NCBI RefSeq assembly: GCF_022539665.2
Contig: NC_081340.1
Location: 2,914,001 to 2,978,000, forward strand
Origin: Daphnia carinata
Lineage: Eukaryota; Arthropoda; Branchiopoda; Diplostraca; Daphniidae
DNA: 64,000 nucleotides
Direction: 5' to 3'
The translations under genes and the position numbers were made by a program. Under the pieces are notes generated by a model, which ran no database searches, was not told where the DNA came from, and saw only the letters and a program-made list of their open reading frames with translations. Shown here piece after piece: positions 1 through 19,394 of the stretch (within the stretch, counting starts at the first letter, position 1; the number at the start of each line of letters is the position of its first letter).

Positions 1-2
1 AC

Positions 3-3000
3 ATGCGCTCACCGACCACGGTTCCATCAACGTTGAATACGCCGTTCCCCGCTCTCTCTAGTTTCCAAAACTCGGCTGGTATGCATCATGGTATTTAACT
101 CTTTCTAACACATATGAAAGAATTGTTTCTAATAATTCTGCACGTCATCTTAATTAGGGGCTTCGTTTGCGTCACCTTCCCATCACCCAATGTCAATGTT
201 ACCACATACCAATCTTCCGCTGATGCTGCCTCTCTGGCAGGATCAGCCACCGCACAATTTCAGTGTCAAGGATCAACATTTGTTGAAACCTCCGCCAGCA
301 ATGGGAGCAGCGGGCGGGTTTGGTCGTCGTGCTTCGGATGGTGGTGCTAATCTTCAAACATTCTTTCAAACGAATATTGAACACAGTGATTGGAGTACTG
401 TGCAACAACAAAAACAGCAGTCCTTCAATATGGACTCTGTGCATCACCTTTCGAATCCATTGGCGATTAATACCTCATCCAACCCATCTCATGTTTCCCC
501 AGGAAGTCAAACTGCAGAGTCATTGGAAGACTCCTCTAACTCGGTTGAGCTAACAAGGTACCTTTTGCTGAAATGAAAAATTTGCATTTATTGTTATAAA
601 CATTTTCCCATGTTACGTTCCACAGGTATATACATAGGGGGAAGCGACATACATTACCTATGGCCAATCCGGAGGAAACTCAATGTCTTCAACAGCCGGC
701 CTCTACCAGAATGCGTAAACAGGGATTAGTGCCCATGCATCGACCGTCAGGTTTGTCTTCATCCAAAGCCGAGCACATTAGATTTTATACTTAAAAATTT
801 ACACGTTTAGTTAGAAATACGCTTATGATTGTTACTAAAGCTGGCTCAAGCCCTGTAAATGCCTGTTTCCGTCTCACAGTTTTTTAAATGTTGCATTTGC
901 ATTATTGGCTAACGTTTCTTTTATTTTTTTTTATTTATTTTTTTTTGTTTGGTTTACTTTTTTTTCTTATTGTTTAGTTTATTTAGTTTATTATTCTAAT
1001 TATTTTTTCAAAATTTTTCATCTACGTTTTTCCCACTTTTATTTCCGCACCGTTTTCCCTTACGGACTTTCTTGTACGCACTGCCGCTTGCTGCAATCGC
1101 CTCTTTCTTGAATTTTGGTTTGAAAAATCTGTAGTGATCAGTCCCGAGCTAATGATTGAAGTGGAAGCTCGAATGAACCGCGAGTACACGCCGCCTAGTC
1201 TCATTCCAGGCACATCCACCCCATCTACGAGCATGAGCATGAATAACTGTGTAGGTGTGCCTCAAAATACTCAAGCTCGTCCTATTCCAAAGCGACGTTC
1301 AGGGTTGGCGACCGTCAAGGAAGTGCCCGGGCCCATCTACATAGGTATATTATATGGATCGAGTAGCTTTCCTCGATATTAAACGGTAGTATTTTCTCAT
1401 TTGAAACGTAAACGTAACAGTGCATACTGCCTGCTTCGAATATTTAATTTGTTTCACCAATTACGTTCTTTTATTCTTTTTTATTGCCCGAGTAGTTTGA
1501 TTTCTTTTGTTACCATTTCCTTGTTTTTCTTGACTAAAAGGGGATTCATGTTTATAAGTTCTTATATCTAATGCCATTGTGACTGTGTCTAGGACGTGAC
1601 GGTTTGGTACGGGGCGATATGAACGTACTGACACTACCGTCAGAACGTTATCCACGGCGGGCCAGCGATGGATGCGCATCGATTGGCCAATACCGAATGT
1701 CAGAGAGGGATGGTGAAGATTCTAATAGCACAACCGGCAATGGTTCATCTGCTTCTCAGCTCAAAGCTATACAACAAGAATACCAAGCATTACAAGTACT
1801 TGTTTTTTTTAACATATGAATAGGCAAAGGGGTTAATTGATATTTAACTTGTTGTTTCACAGCGCCAAATGGTAACCACCAATAGCAACGACATGCAGAT
1901 GCGACATGCCATTCACGTGCAGCAGAGGCAACAACAACAGCAGCAACAACAACAAATGTCTCCTCGAATGACCCCGACGCCACCACCTACGTCGACGTCG
2001 CCAGTAGCGTCAGATTTTTGTGCCATCAATCCGCCTCATTACCTGAACCACATGTGTTGCGAAAGTGGGACTCTTTCTCAGCATCTCCAGCAGTTGCAAC
2101 TTCAACAACAGCAACAGCAAATACCTCCACCTGCACAGTCCACGCTGTTGCAGTCCTACAGCCAGTCTCCGCCCGTAACTGGTTGCTGTGGCTCCAATGG
2201 CGGTGGGTCAATAGTGCAAGGTACGGGCCGCCCAATGGGTTCCATTGTTCAAGGAACGCCAATTGTATCTCAAGGATCTCTCGTGTCAGCGACGCCTTCG
2301 CTTGGATTTTTCAACATAGAAAACGCTCAGAATTCGGTGGTAATGCAACGAGTCCAGGGGGGTTCTATCATGCAGGGAACCCCTTTTAATCTTCCGACAG
2401 TGCCAAATAATCTGGACGTCTTTGCAAATCCAGCCCCTTCGTTGGTGCCGATTTCGACGTTTGCAGGAGGATCTATAACACAAGGAACACCCGTTAACCG
2501 CATGGTAGAAGTTGACGACATGGTAGAAGTTGAGGATATGGAAGCAGATGCAATCGAAAGCGATAGCGAGCCAGCGGAAGAAGCTCTTGATTTGAGTGTT
2601 AGAAATTTTAAAAACCGGACCAATAACGAATGGATGTGCCATGAAGAGGTTGAGAGGAAGCCTACATTTAGCGGCCCACCTCACCCTCAGATCTCCATCA
2701 CGGACGAGCAAGGTGAAGTGACTGACATGTCCTGGAGCGTCTATGCTCTGAGCGGCAAAAATGGCACCTGTCGCCAGGTGGGTTTGCAGAATCTTCAGAA
2801 CGACGTGCTTTCTTCATCGTTATTGGCTGGTGATATTTCTTCGATGGCTGCTTATCCAGAATTGCATAAATCTTCCAGTGGATCAATTGAAGTGCAACTC
2901 TCGTCCGACTGCTCGCAGTTGACTGTGGCAGAGATTTTCGCCTTGATTGAGCGTTCAATTCATACCAAGGCTTCGGGTCTGGTGTCGCGTCAAATGGAGG

Positions 3001-3173
3001 ATGATGCCGCTCTCGTACTAGAACGACCCGGAGAAGATATTTATATTGCTGTTGAAGTTAGCCCACCTGCTGGACCAGAAGGTTTAAAGGGCTTGAAAAT
3101 CCGTCGTATATCGGGCGATTATGTCCGTTACGATCGTATATGTAATGAGCTGATTGCTTGTATCAGCATGTAA
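3..3173 (+). CDS. Sik3: Salt-inducible kinase 3 (SIK3), C-terminal part, gene runs in from the left
   Basis: This is the C-terminal regulatory half of an AMPK-related Ser/Thr kinase; the kinase domain lies outside the window. Exons, joined in frame: 3-90, 158-557, 626-750, 1135-1344, 1593-1795 and 1863-3173. Identification rests on SIK3 landmarks in the right order: GRRASDGGAN (about 325-350), a block RYIHRGKRHTLPMANP (exon 3), PRRASDGCAS (about 1650-1680) and LKAIQQEYQALQ at the end of exon 5. The two RRASDG motifs are PKA/14-3-3-type sites in the family. The last exon has polyglutamine tracts, four GSI(V/M/T)QGT(P/G) repeats (2205-2492), an acidic stretch, an ALDLSV motif (about 2583-2600) and a KA1-like C-terminus ending GLKIRRISGDYVRYDRI. 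In the family SIKs phosphorylate CRTCs and class IIa HDACs. SIK3 rather than SIK2 is an inference from the RYL..KRHT block. Confidence 0.88.
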
Positions 3174-4573
3174 CTAATCCCATCCTATACGTTCGTGTGT
3201 TTTGGTTTGTGTGCGTGTATGTGTGTGCGTGGTTGGATGAACAACCCTCCCCAACTATCCCTACTCCCCATTGAACGATAGCCTGGACGCGCTTGCCCTT
3301 GCAATCCATTCCGATCGTTAGCAGAAATTGTATGCGTACAACGCATTGTATATTTTGGGTCTATTGTGTTTGTATGCGTATGCGCGCGTCGTCAAACGTC
3401 GTCTCGGAAACCGTGCTAGTCGCAAGCAACCAGTTTGAGTGAGCAATGTGCGTTACCTACAATTTTTCTTATCATTATTATTATTATTTTTTTATTTTTT
3501 CCAGTGATATGACAGGACATTCCCCGTCTTACATTTCCCACCTTCCTGTTAAGTTTTTAGCAACGCCTTTTTCTCTTTTTATGGGTTTGCTTTGAGGCAG
3601 GTCCTGCAATTCTCGATTTTTTAAATTTTGTCTTTGTTAATCTTGCCCTGTTGCACGATATTCATGAATTTCTCTAATCAGAACTCATATTGAGACAGGT
3701 CTATAGACGTTTTACGCAAAGCATTTATCTATTATAAGCTAATAGATCTGCGTCTGTCAAACTTGAGATATATTTTTCCCCCTCATACGTATCGCTTGAC
3801 TAATGAAGCTAGACCTTGTTCTTCCTTTCTTCTCTACTATATTCTTTCAAAATCATTACCTTATGCACTTTGAACCTCGGGAAAAGCGTTCACCTAAGCA
3901 CACCGCATTCCGCCGTCGATGTGATTACTCAACAAATCGGATTCCGTTTCCATGCCCCGAAGAGTCTATTATTATTGCGTCGTTGTAAACACGTTTCAAG
4001 TTAAAATTACGTCTTTGGGGACGAAGGGTTGGAAAGAGGCATTTTTATCGTATATGACTGTTAAAATAAGAGATTTCATCCGAGAAGCGAAACGCGTTAT
4101 CTCGTTTGGTCCCCGTCTTAAAGTTTAAAAATGATTCCATGTAATTCTGATGGGAAATTTATGTAATATGAAATATCACTGTACATCCACCACGAGAAAA
4201 TTACAATTACATAGGATCGCCAGCTCTTTCATCTTTTTACCTTCTTAAAACAATTCTTCTTCGTAAGTCACCAAGTCTCGCTTATCTTTGTATGATCCTT
4301 TTTGTGAATTGCGAGCAGCTGTAATACGGAGAAACGATACGGTATTAAAAAATGTGATGCATAAACAAAAGAAAATTGTTTAAGAACAGATCAAGCTAAC
4401 ATATACGAATGAAATATAAATAAAGGAGCGCGTTCCAGAGGCTTCCTGAAAGTGAAAGAAAAACTCTGAGTAAAGATTATGAATGGTGGCAATGACCCTA
4501 CGCTTAAGACTGCCATCTGATATTTAGCACTATCGTTTCCTCTTCCGTAAAAGCCTGAAATGTTTTTGGCTTT
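3174..4573. other. 3' untranslated / tail-to-tail interval between Sik3 and NELF-E
   Basis: No convincing coding exon is seen; the short ORFs here lack family resemblance. The stretch is AT-rich and begins just after the Sik3 stop codon. A canonical AATAAA on the plus strand at 4419-4424 would give Sik3 a 3' UTR of about 1.25 kb. NELF-E ends from the other side at 4574. Confidence 0.6.
4419..4424 (+). terminator. Candidate poly(A) signal of Sik3
   Basis: AATAAA lies about 1.25 kb after the Sik3 stop codon and is the canonical hexamer nearest the convergent NELF-E gene. Use is inferred from position only. Confidence 0.45.
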
Positions 4574-5786
4574 TCAGCGGGATGAGTACACGGGCGTACG
4601 CGCTCCTTTAGTCTTAAACATTTATGACAGTTTACGTGCAATTGAATAATACCTATTGTAGACCAGGTGGCGGATGACGACGCGTCGTTAATTGGCTCGA
4701 TTACAGGTTGACGCCGTGCCAGGGATACTTTTAACTGTATACCCGAAACCATACTACCATTCATCTAAATGATCATCGTAAAAGCTGTAAAGATCTATGC
4801 ATATTTGCAAAATTATGTGGCAATATATGTATACTTCACTGATGGCTCTATCGGCTGATGATGTTTTATCAAACGTAACAAACCCACAGCTAGAAAAAAA
4901 TAACAAAAATATTAGTTCACATTAGCACTTTAAGATTTTCTTTGACAAGTTATAATACTACTTTTTTTCAATTTCCATCGAAATATTGACAACATTTCCA
5001 AAAGACTGAAAAGCTTTTTTGAGGATGTCTTCAGTGATGCTATAGCCAAACACCTAAAAACAGGCAGCATGTGTAAGTTTTAAAAATTCATCACTGAAGA
5101 GAAAAGCAAAAATATTACATAGACAGTGTGCCCAACTGTGGGTTTCTGATGCTTCAAGGGGGAAAGTGTGGGAGAACCAGATGTTTCTTTAAGTGTTGTT
5201 GGGCTGGTCACAGAAGCTTCTGGGTCTGTTTCTCTTGAAGAGATAAAATTTTCGTACAGATTCGGAACCTACTTGTTTCAAACAATGTGCTTTTGGAAAC
5301 ATTTCAAAATTTAGAGTTTCATTCTATATTTTACCTTGCTTTTGGTCCTGGATGCTTCTTGTATGACATGATCTTCATTGGTGACCATACTGCCTTGGCT
5401 TGCAGAAAATGGTTGAAACCCACTGGGTGCTCGATCAGAAGAAGAGAGCTTTCTTTCTAGGCCTCTAGACCTTTTGAATCCAGTCGTTTCAGTTTTTTCG
5501 CAAGGTTTAGGTATAGCAGAAATGGCGCCTGACTTCAATAGTTTTTTGGCAACTTCCCTTGCATCTCTTGCCTCTGCTGGTCTTTTGAGTGCAGGTGTTT
5601 TTTCAGGTTCGGGTTTGGGTGCTTTTAATGCTTGCAAAGCCTTTTTCTAATTATAAACAAGTCATCATTAGTTCGGTACAATGACCTATTAATATTGTGA
5701 AAAACCTTTTTTTTTAACTTCTGATATTTAGTTTGAAGCATTAATTCCTCTTCTGTCAAATTTGAAGGAAAATGAAGATAAACCAT
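4574..5786 (-). CDS. Nelf-E: Negative elongation factor E (NELF-E), RRM protein
   Basis: RNA-binding subunit of the NELF complex, which holds RNA polymerase II at promoter-proximal pauses. Exons from 5' to 3' on the minus strand: 5786-5706, 5646-5335, 5268-5119, 5053-4962, 4889-4835, 4764-4653 and a tentative last exon 4605-4574. The N-terminus has the family's LTEEEL..KYQKLKKKK helix, then LLKSGAISAI and TGFKRSRGLERKL, all hallmarks of NELF-E. The C-terminal RRM spans the last exons: RNP2 GHTVYVFGY, the FGNVVNISM strand, RNP1-like NCGFVTF and the end MNGSMVSGIQLKVSLARRQP. The long Arg-Asp dipeptide region of vertebrate NELF-E is absent, giving about 275 residues. The start ATG at 5786 is chosen because it begins MVYLHFPSNLTEEEL; an upstream in-frame ATG adds only Phe-rich sequence. 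The final exon boundary is uncertain. Confidence 0.9.
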
Positions 5787-7608
5787 GGTATTTTTTTCGA
5801 AGAAAAAAAAAAACTGAAAGTTTTTTAGAAAAACTATTAACACAAAGCTAGTTACGACTTGTGTTGTTGTTTACAGGACTTAAGAAGCGGTTCGAGCATT
5901 AACGATAGATGGCGAGAGGCACAATAAAACAACGCCTTCGTCCAAACAGAGGACCTGGTAACAGAATTTTGTTTCCCCTAAAGCACCAATCACAATCACA
6001 AGTGTTTGGGTCACGTGTCTGAGTGTGTCTCGTAAACGGAAATTCCAGCCATTCACGATCCTTGGCCCGCGTAGCCCCGATAGTCAGACGCGAGTGTGCT
6101 GAAGGGAGAAAAGACAGATCGAGTACGAGAAACTGGTGTAACGAGACAGTGTGTCGTGTGTGACTCGGTGTGTGTATCTTGAATGAAAAATCGATCCGTC
6201 TGCAGTGGCCGATCATCATTCGTCGATATGAGGGTATTGTAGGGTGAACAGAACAGTAAAGCGTCAAGGTTACACTTTTCGTAGCTTCGTCTCCAACGAG
6301 GAACTTTTTTTTTTTTACGGTGCAGGTGTGCCCAACTATCGTGTGATGCTAGTCGTTTACCGGCGCTGTGATACGACACACCTCCACGGGGGTTGGTAAG
6401 TAAAACTGTCAATAGTAGTTGCGCAATCTGTCTTTCAGTCGGCATGGAATTTTTTTTCCCCTCTACCCTCGAGTTATTCGAGAAACTCAAGGTTCTCTCG
6501 TTTCTAGAAGGAGGCGATTCTTTGTTCCAGTTTGACTCTATTTCTCCCCCCGCGTAAAAGAGAAAAAAAAAACACAGAAAATATACAGACACTTGCCAGA
6601 ACTATAGAGAGTGGGCGGTGTGTATAGTACGTTCTCCTCCTTGTTAGAGTACGACACAATGGGACCCCCAGCCTCTTGGAAAAGAAGCAAAAAAAAGGGG
6701 GAAATTTTCCCACTCTCCACAACCCTGGGTTCTATTATTTTCGGTCGTGGACAGCGTAGCTGTAGTGGCACTGTTGTTGCAAGAAAACAGTTCAAGTGAA
6801 AAGAAATGATAATAAAAGTCCATTATTCTATTTGTAATGCTGCGGTTGTGCGATGAGGTCATAGTTAGTCTTTGATCAGTTGGAGATGGAACACGACACA
6901 ACTTTTCCCGGTCATAAATAAAAAGAGCCCAAACTTCCGACGTTCGAAAAATCTGTGTACCGAGTGTACCTCGGTCATTCTGTGTGTGTGTGTGGGTTGT
7001 ACGCGCGCGCCGACTAGTAGAGACCCTCCCGATCCGCCATTCCGCCTGCAGCAGATACACATACCCTTTGGCTTTCGGGCCTGTGAACCGGTACCACTCG
7101 GTACGTACTACAGTGAAACTACTACAGTCTTCATCTGGCCTTGTCGTCGTGTAGTGCAAGTGTTAGTGGCTCCCTCTCTGAAATACAGACATCGACTTTT
7201 ATTTCATTGGCCACATTACAAATGCCATGGAATGGAGGGTAAGTTTTTTTTTCGAGGTTCTCATCGAACACCATTCTCCGAGATTTTGGGAAAACAAAAT
7301 TCTCGATTTGGTTTTCCACAGTTAGTTTTGTTGGCGAGAGGAATTGGGTGTGCTTTGTTGGCGTTTTGTGTGCATGGTGCTGGTGGCGCCATGGACGGCC
7401 TTGACTCGATTGAGCTGCTCTTTCTTCAGAGACTTGTCTAAACTTGGTGTGTTTTCTGGATGTCTTGTGTGTGTTCAAACACGACAATCTCTTTGCATGG
7501 TCATCGTTCGACACGGCCATAATCAAATGAGTTGTCCACCGAACATTTTTCTTTTTCAGACGGGATGATCTCTTGTATAATGGGGTTATCAGCTGGGAGA
7601 AAGCAGCA

Positions 7609-7631
7609 ACACACACACACACACACACACC
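7609..7631. repeat. (AC)n microsatellite
   Basis: About eleven uninterrupted AC dinucleotides in the capicua upstream region. Confidence 0.95.
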
Positions 7632-7941
7632 GGTTGTGACGCCTCTGTCGGTGTATACGTGTGTGTAGGTGTACATTTTGGCGCATCCGGTTCGGCCACG
7701 ACTTGATTATTTGCTTTTAGAAACACCATTCCTACATTAAAATCAAAAGAGATTAAAATTTGGCCCAAAAGTGGACCGCCCACCATTGTTATCCCTGTAA
7801 CTTGCGGGCGGAAAATGTCACAGTCGGCCGAGCTACGGAGGGAGAAATTGAGGTTTTTATTCCCTTTGTGATATGTTTGGAAGGCTAACGGTATGAATTG
7901 CCAACTCACGGCCTTTCATCACAACCGCAGCAGCCCAAACT

Positions 7942-7961
7942 TCTCTCTCTCTCTCTCTCTT
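7942..7961. repeat. (TC)n microsatellite
   Basis: Ten TC dinucleotides. CT/GA runs can bind GAGA-type factors in arthropod promoters, but nothing here proves use. Confidence 0.95.
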
Positions 7962-8060
7962 TGTCCAGTCCCGTCACCTTTTTTTCTGTATTTTCTTCAA
8001 CTGTTTGTATCTGGCAGCCATCCCATTGGCTCACGATGCTATTCCCCTCCTCCCAGTCAG

Positions 8061-8082
8061 TCTGTGTGTGTGTGTGTGTGTG
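8061..8082. repeat. (TG)n microsatellite
   Basis: About ten TG dinucleotides, followed by a second short GTGTGT stretch. Confidence 0.95.
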
Positions 8083-8937
8083 AAATGTGTGTGTAGCGTA
8101 AGCAAACGACCTTGACAACCGGTACACTCGGAGAGAGAGAAGCGAGTCCAAGGACCCGTGGAACCCTCCTCGAGGGCGCGGAAGAAACCCAAAAGAAATT
8201 TCCTTTTTCTTTTTTTTCCCTTCAAAATGGCCGCAACGTTATCCATTGATGGATTCCTACATCGTGATACATAAAAAAAAATCCATGCGCGTTTGTCTTT
8301 TTTTTTCCAGTTGACTTGGGGAATGTGTACGTAAAAACTCTAGCAACACTACCCCTCTGGAAAACATTTACTATTTTTAGGGGGGGGGGGGGGCTACCAT
8401 GGCTCTATTTAACCTCCTTTTTTCTCTTCCGTCTTTTTATTCCCTCCTCCCTTTTTTGCCCATCCTCGACATAGTGCATTCATGCTCATCAAGCCAGGGG
8501 AGCTGAAGAACCCCTTTCTATTTTTTTTTTATATTCTTTCCTCATTTACTACGAAAGCCCAAAAGGACTTACGGGGTCGAAAAGCCCTGTGGGAAGTTGA
8601 GCTTTGGCCTTGTGGCCGACCTTTAAAGACACACTGTCGACGACGACGATGTGTGTAACCCGACGAATACAGATGATGCGTGTGCGTGGAGATGATATTG
8701 TGCACCATTGGTCGCATGGCAACAACTTTTTTTTCTCGGTCTTTGATCGGCCACGTTACACCCCAGTCCTTATCGCCCCCTTTTTTTTTATCTCTTATCT
8801 CAAATGTTTTTCCATAGCGTTGAATTTCTCTTTTTTCCTTCGCACAGTCTGGACGCCTTTGAAAAAAAATTTGTTTGTACGTCTGTGTGCATTTTTGCAG
8901 GAGATGAGAGTGTGCTGGCTACGTGAATGGCTGAACT

Positions 8938-16239
<7,302 letters not shown>

Positions 16240-17445
16240 ATAACCCTCAATTAATAACTGCATAATGCGTAGTTTGGCAAAAAGACTTTGTGACAATCCC
16301 ACAAAACGTTATGGATATTAGTGACTGCATGGGCAGCACATAATATTCCATGATACTCTCGGATGAGGATTTAAAAGAAAGCTTGTTGATTTCATTTTTG
16401 ATTCTTTGATTTGTTAGGTTGGTCGTTTCACAATTTTTTAAACGTTTGTTGTTTCGAAGGAATCCTTTAGATAATTCTGGTGTATTTTTTATGATTGAAA
16501 ATTCGTTTTCATTTTTCTTGTTTTTGGTGGTCGTCATTGGAATAGGGTCACGTGGGAAACAGTCTCATCGTGCTCCCAGGCTAGGACAGTAAACAGGCAA
16601 TTTTTAAATCTTTTTTTTCTCCTTCTTTAATGGACATACAGTTTAATTGTCGTTGTGATTTTCGCTCACGAGACATGAATTGCTGCACATTTCAAATTTG
16701 ATTTCCAGTTCTCTCTATTAATACGTTTTGTCACAGTTCATGTTTGTCCGAACGGCACAAAAAGTTTCTACGTTTTGTTGTTTCCTTGTGAGAACATTAC
16801 GTAACATAATATGTGGATGACAAATGTGAACGATTAAATAGTTCATCTAATGATTTTCTCTCCGTCGGCGTGGTTACGTTGACTCATATATATGCTGGCG
16901 GCACGGTTAAAGAACGCTAAAAAATAGAGGTTGACACTTGGATATGTGTGTGTATATGTGTCGATGTGTGTCATTTTTCGTTTCCCATTCGGCCGTTACT
17001 TTTGCCTGTCGATGAATCCTTCCTCTGTTTGTTTTTAATATTATATATTTAAACTGTGATAGCCCTTGTATGACTTCAACTTCGTCTGTGCGCTGTTAAG
17101 TGTTATAGCGATGCCGAGTACGTGCCCACAGTATTTGGAATTGAAACGTTGAACCATAAAACGCTGATTAACTTTGAGGAAAATAATACAGATTTTTTGG
17201 AAAAAACTGTTTTATGGCCACTTCGTTCTTCAACGACTGCACGTTCGTTGATCAAACGTAAGAAATACTATTAATACCACGAAAGGCAAAAGTGCATTAC
17301 AGAGAAATGGCAATGACCGTTAAGGAACCTCCCCTTGTTGTATCAGACGGCATGTAGCAACTTGAATTTGATCAAATCACTTACTAATCCACGTTTGTCC
17401 AGATAACGTGCACTTTTTGTGTAAGGAAATAATCCAGAGTGTAAT
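16240..17445 (+). other. Capicua 3' UTR and serpin upstream region
   Basis: AT-rich sequence with no coding exon I can support. It starts directly after the capicua stop. No clean AATAAA is obvious; an ATTAAA variant occurs near 16834. The serpin promoter must lie at the right end. Confidence 0.5.
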
Positions 17446-19030
17446 ATGTCCTATTGCAATCCATTTCAATACTTCATATTATTTGTATTGATCATCCACG
17501 TCAGTACAGCCCTCACATCCAGTTGTACAAATCAAAGCAGTTTCTCTCTAACCTTGACGAAATTCTCGACATCTCTCTACCAGGTAATATCGAACATACA
17601 GTTTTGACGAGCTGTCTTAAGAATATTTTCATATGTTTGTTCTAGGCGACTTCGAAAGCTGCAGGTAAATATGATAATGTCATTGTTTCGCCGTCCAGCA
17701 TTGCATTGGCATTGGCGATTACGTTAGTCGGGGCGAGAGGTAACACAACTAAACAAATCAAACAAATGCTTCGCATGATGGACGAAACGGATGAAAACAT
17801 TTCTTGCACCATCGGCGCGTTCAACAGGAACATTAAAGTATAATTTATGATTACAGTAGTAGAAAAATCAATAATGTATGGTCATTGACTGAAAAAAGTC
17901 GAATGGCATTACTTTGAAATCCATCAATCGTGTTCTAGTCTCGGATGATTTTCGCTTGAGCGAAGCCTTCCGTTCAACAGTACAGAATCAGTTTGATGTA
18001 TTAGTGGAAAATGTCAACTTTTCTCTTCCTTCAACTTTGGAAGCTGTAAATAAGCAAATTGAAAGATCAACCAACGGCAAGATAAAGGATTTGATTCCAT
18101 CAGGTTTGGTTGCCCTTTCATTTGAAATCACTTGAGGCACCAGTGTGTAATTTTACATCTTATTTAACAACAGGATCTCTCGGAGCCTCTACCAAAATGA
18201 TTTTGACGAATGCCATCTATTTCAAGGGTAACTGGCTCAAAGCCTTTGACTCTTCGAGAAGTAGAATTAGGCCTTTTTACGTCGGTCACCAACTGAAAAC
18301 GATGCCAACAAAAATGATGGCTAGCCGAAGTTATTTTCGAACAGCATTCATTAAAGAAGCCGACGCGCAGGCTCTTGAATTACTTTACTCGGTAAATTGT
18401 ATTTCCTTATAAACTAACTTCACTGCTATTTAATCCAACACTTATAACAAATACTTTTTCAGGGTTCTCAATTCAGCATGATTATTGTTCTACCCAATCG
18501 GTATAATGGATTAGCTCGTATCGAATCTTTGTTGTCATCTAGACTTCTCAGCTTAATCGATAGCAAACTGAGCAAAACTCTAATTGATGTCGTTATTCCA
18601 AAGTTCAAATTCGAATCTTCACCTGATCTTAAGCGCGTTTTGAGGAATGTTGGTATAGTTGATTTGTTCAATACCGACGCCGATCTTTCTGGAATTTCAG
18701 GCTCAAAGGAACTTTATGTTTCTAATGCATATCATCGAGCGTTTATTGAAGTAAACGAAAAAGGAACTGAAGCGGCTGCCGCTACGGGTAATAACAAGCA
18801 TTCCGTGAACTGACTACACAATCGAGTAAGATTGTACATAATAACCACTAACCTCTTGTGTGTGTTATGCGTGTCCATAAACAGCTTTTAGGTTTGTGGC
18901 GCGGAGTTTTAGGACAACTCCATTTATTCCAAAATTCGTAGCTGATCATCCCTTCCTGTTCATCGTTCGTGACAGGAGGAGCCAGGAAATGCTTTTCGTG
19001 GGACGTTTCTACAAACCAGAAAGACATTAG
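17446..19030 (+). CDS. Secreted inhibitory serpin, predicted P1 arginine
   Basis: Serine protease inhibitor. Exons: 17446-17583, 17646-17837, 17899-18103, 18174-18391, 18463-18787 and 18885-19030, about 405 residues. The start gives a signal peptide (MSYCNPFQYFILFVLIIHVS), then helix A. Family motifs in order: VIVSPSSIALALAITLVGA, LTNAIYFKGNW, VVIPKFKFE, EVNEKGTEAAAAT (hinge), DHPFLFIVRD and FVGRFYKPE. The hinge has small residues at P12-P9, as in inhibitory serpins. With antithrombin-like spacing the reactive loop reads FRFVA-R|S, so P1 is Arg and P1' Ser. This predicts trypsin-like targets such as clip-domain proteases of the prophenoloxidase or Toll cascades; the target is an inference. 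The acceptor before 17899 has a weak polypyrimidine tract. It shares intron positions with the serpin at 36.5-39.1 kb. Confidence 0.92.
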
Positions 19031-19394
19031 GCGATTAGAAAATCAATTAGAAATCACAGGTAAATAGAGATCGACTGTCAATTGAAAGCCGCGGAGAACG
19101 GGGGAGGATGTGTATTTATTTCCCGATGGATAATGCTGTCTCGTCTAGAGAGAAGCGATACTAAATTATACTTGCACCCCATTTGAAAATAGAGGTTGTA
19201 TTCCAGTTGTTTTGTTTTTCAGTGTCGGCTATTACAAACTGTTAACCTTTCAAACTATTACAATTCGTCCGTTTGCATTGAGCAATCCAGTTATCGTCGC
19301 ATCGTTCCAACATAAAGTATATTGTGAGTGGTAACCCTTTGTACGGAAGAGCTTGATCGCCGTATGTTAAGCTCCATAGATAGCGTTAATCTAA

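Larger units (their letters stand above)
5787..8900. promoter_or_regulatory. Divergent upstream region between NELF-E and capicua
   Basis: About 3.1 kb lie between the NELF-E start (minus) and the first capicua coding exon (plus). No protein gene is recognised. The region holds microsatellites (7609-7631, 7942-7961, 8061-8082), a 14-base poly-G run at 8380-8393 and many T-runs. It should contain both promoters and one or more noncoding capicua leader exons. A GTAAGT donor at 7239 and a CAG acceptor ending at 8900 are the most plausible leader splice pair, but this is inferred only from consensus. Confidence 0.5.
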
